Source: a virus. Taken from it: DNA of 54,641 nucleotides. Location: IMG/VR virus record IMGVR_UViG_3300019927_000014, positions 1 through 54,641 of that record; one strand, written 5' to 3'. The position numbers were made by a program, and so were the translations under genes. The notes below the pieces were generated by a model that was given only the letters and a program-made list of their open reading frames with translations, was not told where the DNA came from and did no database searches. Position 1 is the first letter of the stretch, and every line of letters begins with the position of its first letter. Shown in pieces: positions 7,485 through 13,933 of the stretch.

Positions 7485-8732
7485 ATGTCTGCATCTGAAG
7501 ACAACAACAAAGCGTTCAACGACCGACAAAAAGAAGCCTACGATGCCCTACCGGGTACCGCCGGAGACATCGCAACGGCGCTGGATGTAACGAAGTCCAC
7601 GGCACGGGACTACATCAGCCAGCTTCGGAACGAGTGCGGTGTCCGGATTTCTCGTGATGAACACGGCATCTACTACGACCGAGAACAGGCTACTGAGTCG
7701 GTGAACGCGACGGCCTCTCCGGAATCCCCACCCGAGGAGCGGTCGTCACTGGCACAACACACGATTAAAAAGAAAGAAGTCCTGCTCGAAATGAAGCGGG
7801 CACTCGCCAAGGATCTCAAAGGTACCGGGCCTGTGGTTGCTGATGGTGGTGTCACTACTGAACCCTCGAACGAAGACGTGGTTATCCATCGAGCAGATGA
7901 CCACATGGGAGCCGAGTACGAAGACGAGTTCGGAAACAACGTGTTCGATCCCAAGATCGCCAAGCGGAGGGTCAGAACGATCACCGACAAGGTGATGGAA
8001 CTCGTCAAACGTCAGAAGAAAGCCGGTGTCACTTACGACAATGCCCATCTCCTTCTCGGTGGTGACACGGTTCACGGAGAAGGAATCCACGCGAAACAGC
8101 CGTGGGAATCGGCTCTCACCCTGGTTGAACAGGTTGACGAAGCACACGAACTGTACGTCGATCAGATCGAACGCCTTCGGGAGATGTTCGATACAGTGCA
8201 GGTCGTCTGCCAGAACGGTAATCACGGTGAACTTCGTGGTGACGGGATGAGCGACGAGGCAAATGCCGACGACGTGGTGTACCTGATGCTCGAAAAGACG
8301 GCAGAAGACCGTGGATGGGACGATGTGACCATCGTTCGTTCTTCCGGATCGTACTTCACGAACTTCACGATGCGTGGTCACAAAGGTCACCTACGACACG
8401 GCCAAAAGTCTCTGTTCCACATCGGTACTTCCAGCGGGAAGAATCGGTGGCGGGGATGGCAGAATATGCACGACTTCGACATCGCGTATCGGGGTCACTT
8501 CCACGAGTTCCGGATCGAGAATATCGACTCTCGACCGGTTGTAATGAGTGGGTCTGTGTGTCCCCCATCTGACTTCGAGGAATCGTTGGCCGCATGGTCT
8601 GAACCGGCGGCGACGGTGCATGGCGTCTCTGATGAACGTCCCATGACCTGGATGTATCCGATTGACTTCGATGACAGTCGTACTGATACATCTGGTAACC
8701 AAAATGGGGAAACGTCAGTCATGTCTGCATAG
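7485..8732 (+). CDS. HTH domain fused to calcineurin-like metallophosphoesterase
   Basis: The first about 75 residues of this 415-residue protein (ALPGTAGDIATALDVTKSTARDYISQLRN) form a helix-turn-helix of winged type. The remainder carries the metallophosphoesterase signature motifs in order: RADDHMG, GGDTVHGEG, CQNGNHGEL and RGHFHEF. This fold hydrolyses phosphodiesters, as in Mre11-type nucleases and cyclic-nucleotide or nucleic-acid phosphatases. The added DNA-binding domain suggests a nuclease or DNA-end-processing role (inference). It is the last gene before an intergenic region with two tandem copies of the GCATTRAWCAAAGC motif. Confidence 0.85.
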   Translation: MSASEDNNKAFNDRQKEAYDALPGTAGDIATALDVTKSTARDYISQLRNECGVRISRDEHGIYYDREQATESVNATASPESPPEERSSLAQHTIKKKEVLLEMKRALAKDLKGTGPVVADGGVTTEPSNEDVVIHRADDHMGAEYEDEFGNNVFDPKIAKRRVRTITDKVMELVKRQKKAGVTYDNAHLLLGGDTVHGEGIHAKQPWESALTLVEQVDEAHELYVDQIERLREMFDTVQVVCQNGNHGELRGDGMSDEANADDVVYLMLEKTAEDRGWDDVTIVRSSGSYFTNFTMRGHKGHLRHGQKSLFHIGTSSGKNRWRGWQNMHDFDIAYRGHFHEFRIENIDSRPVVMSGSVCPPSDFEESLAAWSEPAATVHGVSDERPMTWMYPIDFDDSRTDTSGNQNGETSVMSA

Positions 8733-8747
8733 TCTGGTAACCAGTAG

Positions 8748-8772
8748 GCATTGAACAAAGCATTAATCAAGG
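8748..8772 (+). promoter_or_regulatory. Two tandem copies of the GCATTRAWCAAAGC motif
   Basis: GCATTGAACAAAG (8748-8760) is followed directly by GCATTAATCAAGG (8760-8772), 22 bases before the GTG at 8794. This is the only tandem pair in the window and suggests cooperative binding or a strong promoter. Confidence 0.45.
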
Positions 8773-8793
8773 TGTTCCGAGTAGGCAGTAGCA

Positions 8794-8958
8794 GTGAGCC
8801 AGAAGACCAAGCAGGATTATGAGAGCTTTCGTGTTGTGATAGACAAAAAACCGACAGGTCTGATAATTAAATCAGACAACAAGTCGGATGCGAAACGACA
8901 ACTCGTAATCGCGGCTAAACGGTTGGGCTTCCCGAGAGATGAAGTGTCTCTTGTGTAA
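8794..8958 (+). CDS. Basic 54-residue protein
   Basis: GTG at 8794 opens a frame reading SQKTKQDYESFRVVIDKK to a TAA at 8956. The product is unusually basic for this acidic genome and has a beta-strand/helix pattern (FRVVIDKKPTGLIIKS, then a helix KRQLVIAAKRLGF). A nucleic-acid-binding function is inferred from charge only. It is expressed from its own motif-bearing intergenic region. Confidence 0.6.
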   Translation: MSQKTKQDYESFRVVIDKKPTGLIIKSDNKSDAKRQLVIAAKRLGFPRDEVSLV

Positions 8959-8973
8959 CTCGGTTTAACACCT

Positions 8974-8987
8974 GCATTAAACAAATC
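8974..8987 (+). promoter_or_regulatory. GCATTAAACAAATC motif copy
   Basis: A further copy of the recurrent motif ends 14 bases before the ATG at 9002 and has the same orientation as that gene. Confidence 0.45.
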
Positions 8988-9001
8988 CCCCCAAATTCTC
9001 A

Positions 9002-9388
9002 ATGGAAAAAACAGGAAAGCGTGTTGACGTAGTAAAAGCGTTCTCAGATCACCCGGAAGAAAAATTCTACGACAGTGGTGTTCCGGTTCTTCTGACGGTG
9101 AGACAGGGAACGCACGCTTCGCAGATCATGGGTAAACGGATAGAAGTTACCCAACCACGACACGACTGCCCGGACTGGGCAACGGAAGACGAGATCGAAG
9201 TAACCGAGGAGAAGGTCGCCGCAGACGGTGGCGATCAGGGTGCAATCTTCCGGTACGACGAGCGAGGAGATCAAATCTGTACCAACTGCGGGTACATCCG
9301 AAATCAGGACACGTCGGAAACCGTGAACGACCATCAGCACTCGGGTCGATATGACGGATTCTCGACTGGCAAAAGCGTTAGCAACTAA
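9002..9388 (+). CDS. Zinc-ribbon-like protein, 128 residues
   Basis: The C-terminal part contains ICTNCGYIRNQ with histidines downstream (NDHQHSG), and an earlier RHDCPDW may complete the metal site. No family is recognised. The gene lies directly after a motif copy and ends 8 bases before the next ATG, heading a run of tightly packed small genes to about 10.6 kb. Confidence 0.7.
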   Translation: MEKTGKRVDVVKAFSDHPEEKFYDSGVPVLLTVRQGTHASQIMGKRIEVTQPRHDCPDWATEDEIEVTEEKVAADGGDQGAIFRYDERGDQICTNCGYIRNQDTSETVNDHQHSGRYDGFSTGKSVSN

Positions 9389-9396
9389 ATTCTACA

Positions 9397-9756
9397 ATGA
9401 CTGACAACAACAACGACGAGAAAGAGAGCATCGACAAGGCCGAATTTGACGAGCGGATCGAATCAATTGAGGAAAAGGAGGCTGATCCTGCGGAACTGCC
9501 GGCCCTTCTCGACTTCAACGAACTCCTCGAAATGCGTGAGGATCTAACGGAGGTCAACGATAATCTGGATCAGACGGCTGGTTACTGGGCACAGGCCACG
9601 CTCGTTCTGGAAGAACAAATCGAAGCGGCTGAACAGCTCGGAGAAACAGAGAAGAAAGCGGCACTTCAGGGAACCCACGACAAAGTGAACGAGCTTGTCG
9701 AACGGATCGACGGTGGTGAAATGCTCGCTAAAATGCGGGATGAGTTAAATGAGTGA
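9397..9756 (+). CDS. Acidic helical protein, 119 residues
   Basis: The sequence is almost entirely charged helix (FDERIESIEEKEADPAEL, then LVLEEQIEAAEQLGETEKKA) with heptad-like spacing, so a coiled coil is likely. Function is unknown. It overlaps the next gene by 8 bases. Confidence 0.7.
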   Translation: MTDNNNDEKESIDKAEFDERIESIEEKEADPAELPALLDFNELLEMREDLTEVNDNLDQTAGYWAQATLVLEEQIEAAEQLGETEKKAALQGTHDKVNELVERIDGGEMLAKMRDELNE

Positions 9757-10033
9757 CGATGTGGTCTACGTCCCGAGGGTAGTTGAGTACAATGACAATG
9801 AGCCTCTTGGCGTGGAGGGTCGCGTTGTTAGTGTACTCAGTAGTTCGCGTTCTTCTCGGCGGATTACGGTTCTGGTTGAAGAATCGGCGGAAAACTACGA
9901 AATGGAGTCCGTCGCTGAGACACCCGAAGGAGTAGATGAACCGACTTGCTCAGGCAAGGACGGCGAGTGTTCCCGAACTGTAGACAAAGAAGGAGATCGG
10001 TGCTGGCAACATCCGGAGGAAGACGATGAGTGA
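9749..10033 (+). CDS. Small protein with C-terminal Cys3-His zinc motif
   Basis: This 94-residue protein has a beta-rich N-terminal half (VYVPRVVEYNDNEPLGVEGR). It then has a cluster CSGKDGECSRTVDKEGDRCWQH with the spacing of a small zinc-binding knuckle common in phage micro-proteins. The partner is unknown. It is translationally coupled on both sides. Confidence 0.7.
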   Translation: MSDDVVYVPRVVEYNDNEPLGVEGRVVSVLSSSRSSRRITVLVEESAENYEMESVAETPEGVDEPTCSGKDGECSRTVDKEGDRCWQHPEEDDE

Positions 10034-10187
10034 ACACCCAATCCAAGACGCAATCAGTGAACGGCTTGAGGAAGACACACCCACCAAAGTTCGGAACGAT
10101 CTAATCGCGTATCTGGTGGATCTCAACAACCACGAGGAAGCGTGGCTGGAGAACGCAGAAAAACGGATGGTCGAGAAACACGCATGA
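10026..10187 (+). CDS. Helical 53-residue protein
   Basis: ATG at 10026 overlaps the upstream gene's end, and the stop overlaps the next ATG (ATGA). The product is a single charged helical domain (QDAISERLEEDTP, LVDLNNHEEAWLEN). No family is recognised. Confidence 0.6.
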   Translation: MSEHPIQDAISERLEEDTPTKVRNDLIAYLVDLNNHEEAWLENAEKRMVEKHA

Positions 10188-10405
10188 GAACGAAATATTA
10201 CGTCTACGAGTTGACGAGCGGCGTTCAGAAAGCACTGATCGTGATGTTCCTGATGGTCGTTGCGATCATCGTCGCAACGTTCACCGGGTACCTAAATCCA
10301 AAGGTTGGGTTTGGTGCCTGTATCGGACTCAGCATCCTTGAATCGGCACTTCTGACGGGATTCAAGGAAGAAGGTCATTCGGTCGAGATTTACGGAGGTG
10401 ACTGA
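10184..10405 (+). CDS. Two-helix membrane protein, 73 residues
   Basis: Two hydrophobic segments (about residues 14-34 and 40-60) are connected by a short NPKVG loop; the C-terminus is acidic. ATG 10184 overlaps the previous stop (ATGA), which fixes the start. Function is unknown; a membrane-remodelling or superinfection role is possible. Confidence 0.7.
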   Translation: MRTKYYVYELTSGVQKALIVMFLMVVAIIVATFTGYLNPKVGFGACIGLSILESALLTGFKEEGHSVEIYGGD

Positions 10406-10406
10406 C

Positions 10407-10607
10407 GTGGAAAAGTCAACTACGTACACGAAAGAGATCCAAGACGGTGTGACCCTCACCGTCGAGGTCGAAGGAAAGAACACTGATGCCCAGGTGATCG
10501 ACAACCCGAACCACGAGGAGGATCTAATCGAGGTCTTCAACACGCACACTGGAGCAACCAGTCGGGTTGAACTTCAGCAGAACGACAACGCGGCGGCGGA
10601 AGTCTAA
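10407..10607 (+). CDS. Small acidic protein with a consensus ribosome binding site
   Basis: GTG 10407 is preferred to the in-frame GTG at 10398 because a perfect GGAGGTGA lies just before it; the earlier start would be inside that site. The 66-residue product looks like a single beta-rich domain (GVTLTVEVEGKN). No family is recognised. Confidence 0.65.
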   Translation: MEKSTTYTKEIQDGVTLTVEVEGKNTDAQVIDNPNHEEDLIEVFNTHTGATSRVELQQNDNAAAEV

Positions 10608-10668
10608 ATCTTCGCTCTTAGCTCATTGAAAAGGCGCATGAAACGGCGAGTTGCCGGAGAGCGGTACC

Positions 10669-11058
10669 ATGATAGCACAACTAAGCGAAAATCGTCAGGA
10701 AGGCGACGACACCCCGACCGACGACCGCGAAGCTCTTGTTGCTATTCGATCCTCTGACGGGGACTGGATAGAATACCGTAGTGATGAAATCGCGGAGGTT
10801 ATCACCCTTCCCGGTGGGATGGTGCAAGCCATCGACATGACCGGAGATCGTTACGATCCTATTCCTGGTGACATCACTATGGTAAACGGAGAGTCGTGGT
10901 CAGCGTGGACAAAGCGAGGCGACGAGACGACGCGACACGACGATGTGACGCACGTTCAGCAAAACCCCAACGGCGAAGTAGTTCTCGTTGATGGGGCAAG
11001 TCGCTTTGTTGGTACTTCTATTCGTCGGGCGAAGAAAACCAAAATACTCGAATCATAG
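10669..11058 (+). CDS. Hypothetical protein, 129 residues
   Basis: ATG 10669 is chosen because CCGGAGAG lies just upstream. The product has beta-strand-like segments (EALVAIRSSDGDWIEYRS, GEVVLVDGASRFVGT) that suggest a small barrel, and a basic end (IRRAKKTKILES). The upstream leader holds a CGGC/GCCG hairpin. Function is unknown. Confidence 0.7.
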   Translation: MIAQLSENRQEGDDTPTDDREALVAIRSSDGDWIEYRSDEIAEVITLPGGMVQAIDMTGDRYDPIPGDITMVNGESWSAWTKRGDETTRHDDVTHVQQNPNGEVVLVDGASRFVGTSIRRAKKTKILES

Positions 11059-11059
11059 A

Positions 11060-11251
11060 TTGACTCCACCCCAAAACCAGCACGAAGTAGCACTGCTCGA
11101 TAACCTCAAGCCGGGGTTCACGGCTTACCGATGCGTCCGGTGTGGTCACCTCGTCGGTGACTCAAAAGACCGAGAGGAATGGCGCGGGATCTGTCCCCGA
11201 GAAGAACACGGCGGTTGCCACGAAGAAACGATTTTCGAGAGGGTTGACTAA
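11060..11251 (+). CDS. Zinc-ribbon micro-protein, probable TTG start
   Basis: The frame continues upstream into the previous gene, so TTG at 11060, one base after that gene's stop, is the likeliest start (63 residues). CVRCGHL and ICPREEHGGCH provide four metal ligands. The stop overlaps the next ATG. The start is uncertain. Confidence 0.6.
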   Translation: MTPPQNQHEVALLDNLKPGFTAYRCVRCGHLVGDSKDREEWRGICPREEHGGCHEETIFERVD

Positions 11252-11577
11252 TGGATCATAAAACAACACAAGTTGAAGAAAGCGAAGACAAGGGCGGCCC
11301 CTCCGTTCCTGACGTTGAAGACACGTACATCCTCGATTCGGCTAAACAGACTGTTTACGACCGACCCGACCAGCACGGTGAACCCGAGGATTCGTTCGCA
11401 ATCATCGCTGACTTTTGGTCGAACTACCTCGGCATCGAGATCGAGCCTCACGAAGTCTGTGACCTATTCATCCTGATGAAGGTCGCACGGAACCGCGAGG
11501 GAGTGTACCACGAGGACAACCCCGAAGACATCGCCGGATACGCCGAGAACTACGCTCGGCTTCGGGGTGAAAAATGA
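11251..11577 (+). CDS. DUF6378-like phage protein
   Basis: This 108-residue protein has a central segment, about residues 48-100 (SFAIIADFWSNYLG, VCDLFILMKVARN, YHEDNPEDIAGYAENY), that resembles the small phage domain family known as DUF6378, whose function is unknown. The N-terminal 45 residues are acidic and disordered-looking. It overlaps the kinase gene by ATGA. Confidence 0.7.
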   Translation: MDHKTTQVEESEDKGGPSVPDVEDTYILDSAKQTVYDRPDQHGEPEDSFAIIADFWSNYLGIEIEPHEVCDLFILMKVARNREGVYHEDNPEDIAGYAENYARLRGEK

Positions 11578-12152
11578 GTGGTGATGCGTACTGCTTCATT
11601 GGTTTCCCCGGAGCAGGAAAGACGACGGCAATGAAGCAGGCAGAGAAGGTTCTTGGAACCCCACTCTCGATCAGTACCGGTGACATCGTTCGCAAGAAGG
11701 CCGCGGCTTACCACGGTGTTTCCCTCGATGAGCTTACCGGAGAGGAGATCGGGGAGTTCTCGACGTACAAACGGTCGCACGATAGTCCGTTGTATGTTGC
11801 TCGTGCAGTTCAGGAAAAACTGGAAGACGACTTCCGGTGGCCCAATATCCCCGTAGTGATGGAAGGAGTCAGGGATAGTGAGGCGTCGGCCTTCTATCGC
11901 TCTTTCATCGAAAACTTCCATATCATCTTCGTTCACGCTCCCTTCGAGACTCGCCTTCAGCGGCTACGAGGTCGGGGTCGAGAAGAAGATGAAGCGGTCA
12001 TGCAGAGTTGCGATCTGATGGATCGTGAGGAACGTGAGCTTGACTGGGGGATGCGATCTCTCCCCGACGAGGCTGACGCCGTTGTGATGAACACCGGAAC
12101 CGAAGAAGAGCTTCGTAAAAAGATCAACGACACTATCTACGAACTACAATGA
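11574..12152 (+). CDS. P-loop nucleotide kinase
   Basis: This 192-residue protein has Walker A GFPGAGKT at residues 9-16. A DIVRKKAA segment, an arginine-rich lid (RLQRLRGRGREED) and DLMDREERELDWG give the layout of small nucleoside-monophosphate or dephospho-CoA-type kinases. A role in supplying nucleotides fits the dCTP deaminase, ThyX and polymerase genes nearby. The exact substrate cannot be read from the sequence. Confidence 0.75.
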   Translation: MSGDAYCFIGFPGAGKTTAMKQAEKVLGTPLSISTGDIVRKKAAAYHGVSLDELTGEEIGEFSTYKRSHDSPLYVARAVQEKLEDDFRWPNIPVVMEGVRDSEASAFYRSFIENFHIIFVHAPFETRLQRLRGRGREEDEAVMQSCDLMDREERELDWGMRSLPDEADAVVMNTGTEEELRKKINDTIYELQ

Positions 12153-12454
12153 CAAAGAGACTCACGGCCACGATTCACGGGATCACGGTCAACACGGTAA
12201 GCGACGAAGAGCTTGCAGAAATAATCGAATCTCAGGATCTCGACGGCATCGAGGAGTTCAAAGAGCAGTCTGAAGAGGCTACCCGACGTGCAATCGGGCA
12301 GTCCTTTGACGACTCGCTCGAACTTCTGGAAGTAGTTGTGAACGTTGAGGAAGTCGAAGAAGGTAACCACCACAACGAACATCTCGAAGACCTGGACGAC
12401 GGTGGTGGGTGCATGGAAACAGCAGAGGAGATGAACGAGGTGCGTGATGCCTGA
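12149..12454 (+). CDS. Acidic helical protein, 101 residues
   Basis: It starts with a beta-like segment (KRLTATIHGITVNTV) and continues as acidic helix, with a HH-N-E-H run (EEGNHHNEHLEDLDD) that may bind metal. No family is recognised. It overlaps both neighbours. Confidence 0.65.
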   Translation: MTKRLTATIHGITVNTVSDEELAEIIESQDLDGIEEFKEQSEEATRRAIGQSFDDSLELLEVVVNVEEVEEGNHHNEHLEDLDDGGGCMETAEEMNEVRDA

Positions 12455-12611
12455 GTTCGCTGACCACGACAACATGGTTGACCTTCTGAAGGAGGCCAGC
12501 CAGCGAGATCGGATGGTAGTTGAGTTCCAGAAGAAGTCAGACGGCAGTGTCCACGCAATGGACATCACCGATCACGTTCGGATTCTGGAGGATGAACAAA
12601 ATGCCGAGTGA
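12447..12611 (+). CDS. Small hypothetical protein, 54 residues
   Basis: ATG 12447 lies inside the end of the previous gene, and the TGA at 12609 lies 8 bases into the nuclease gene. The protein is charged and helical (DNMVDLLKEASQRDRMVVEF). Function is unknown. Confidence 0.6.
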   Translation: MPEFADHDNMVDLLKEASQRDRMVVEFQKKSDGSVHAMDITDHVRILEDEQNAE

Positions 12612-13617
12612 GACTGAACGGATCACACAGGCTCGGGAAGAAGCCGAAGGTGATCCGATGCGACCGCTTCCGTACATCTCGAAGTCTCGCTTGAAAGAGT
12701 ACGTCACCTGCCCGATGAAGTTCTACTTCACCTACATTCTCGGGCACCGTGGTGACGCGACGTTCTACACGGCTCGGGGGACGCAGGTTCACCGGGCGTT
12801 CGAGAACTTCTACGAGAACGTGCAGGAGGATCTGCTGACGGCGTTCAACTCGGCGCGACTCTCGCAGTACCTCCCCGGCAAAGAAACCGGTCACGGACGG
12901 AGTGAGGCCGCTGACTGGGCCGACCACATGATGCCTTTCATTACGAACTTCCTCAAGTTCGAGAAACGGCGTCAGAATCGGTGTCAGAAACACGCCGATG
13001 AACGTCAGTGGAACCCCGTTGGGATCGAAGAGGAAGGCTGGCTCGACTACGAGTGGAACGACCCACGGTGGAACGTCCCGCTGATGGGGTTCGCTGACCT
13101 TGTAGTGCGGTCGGCCTCCCTTCCCGACAATAAAGTCAAGGCGAACCACGGAGTCACGATCCTCGACTTCAAGACCGGCTCGGTTCCTGATCCCCAGTAC
13201 CGCGAGGAAGGTATCTATCTGGAGCAGGAGTTCTACGCGACGATCTTCGAGCAGACGATGGATCACGAGGTCACCGGGGTCGCGGCCTACTACCCCAAGT
13301 CCGACACCACCATCGGAGCAGAGCTGTCGAAATCTCGCAGAGATTTCATGGATCAGAAGTTACACGAGATGGTCGCCCTCTCGTTCCACGCCGAGAAAGA
13401 GTGGTTCCCCATTGACGAACAGCCACTCTGTGCGTGGTCGAACGAGAAGGGTGACGGACTCTGTGACCACTACGCTGACTGTGAATCCGAGTGGGGTCTG
13501 AAGCACTTCGGTGGTCCGACGTACCAGCACGCTATCGACGCGAAACCTGACGACTTCTTCGAGCAGGAATCGGAGGTGAAGGAAGTCGGTGGCATCTACG
13601 ACATGACGAACAACTGA
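12601..13617 (+). CDS. PD-(D/E)XK nuclease, RecB/Cas4-like
   Basis: This 338-residue protein is a probable DNA exonuclease. Residues about 18-45 (YISKSRLKEYVTCPMKFYF) match the first cysteine-bearing segment of Cas4/AddB-type nucleases. GTQVHRAFENFYE supplies the histidine motif, TILDFKTGS the catalytic D-x-K motif, and QEFYATIFEQ the QxxxY-like motif. A C-terminal cluster (LCAWSNEKGDGLCDHYADC) provides three cysteines which, with the N-terminal one, could hold an iron-sulfur cluster. ATG 12601 is chosen over upstream in-frame codons because those overlap another gene. Confidence 0.85.
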   Translation: MPSETERITQAREEAEGDPMRPLPYISKSRLKEYVTCPMKFYFTYILGHRGDATFYTARGTQVHRAFENFYENVQEDLLTAFNSARLSQYLPGKETGHGRSEAADWADHMMPFITNFLKFEKRRQNRCQKHADERQWNPVGIEEEGWLDYEWNDPRWNVPLMGFADLVVRSASLPDNKVKANHGVTILDFKTGSVPDPQYREEGIYLEQEFYATIFEQTMDHEVTGVAAYYPKSDTTIGAELSKSRRDFMDQKLHEMVALSFHAEKEWFPIDEQPLCAWSNEKGDGLCDHYADCESEWGLKHFGGPTYQHAIDAKPDDFFEQESEVKEVGGIYDMTNN

Positions 13618-13621
13618 CCCA

Positions 13622-13849
13622 ATGGAAAAAGTAGCACTCCACGGTCGTGCTTGGGAGACGGTGATCGAGGAGTTAGAATACTCGGCCACAACATTGTCAC
13701 GAAACGGACAAACTGGTCGGGCTGACGATCTCGACTATATTCTCGAACAGATAGAGACGCAGAGAAACAGTGGGTGCGACGAAGAGTCGGCTGATCTTGG
13801 TCGCTACGAAGAGAAAATGCAAGAGACACTGGATAGTCAATCAGTCTGA
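13622..13849 (+). CDS. Small helical protein, 75 residues
   Basis: This charged helical protein (WETVIEELEYSATTLS, DDLDYILEQIETQRN) has no recognised domain. It ends the run before the polymerase leader. Confidence 0.65.
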   Translation: MEKVALHGRAWETVIEELEYSATTLSRNGQTGRADDLDYILEQIETQRNSGCDEESADLGRYEEKMQETLDSQSV

Positions 13850-13933
13850 TAATAACCCATTCTACGGACCGGTTCTGGACCCGTGGACCCTGGGGGTTGA
13901 GGCCGGAAAGTTGGCCTGCAAATAGGTTACATT
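13850..13933 (+). promoter_or_regulatory. Structured leader of the DNA polymerase gene
   Basis: AGGCC pairs with GGCCT around GGAAAGTT, and GG/CC-rich repeats upstream (ACGGACC, GGACCC) can form a second stem. It lies directly before the ATG at 13934. The loop TTCTGGA superficially resembles a T-loop, but the flanking stems do not pair as in the tRNA-like elements. Confidence 0.4.

Noticed and set aside
13850-13933. Another tRNA-like minihelix before the polymerase gene
   Set aside because: The seven-base loop TTCTGGA does not match the T-loop consensus and the flanking sequences do not pair as an acceptor stem.
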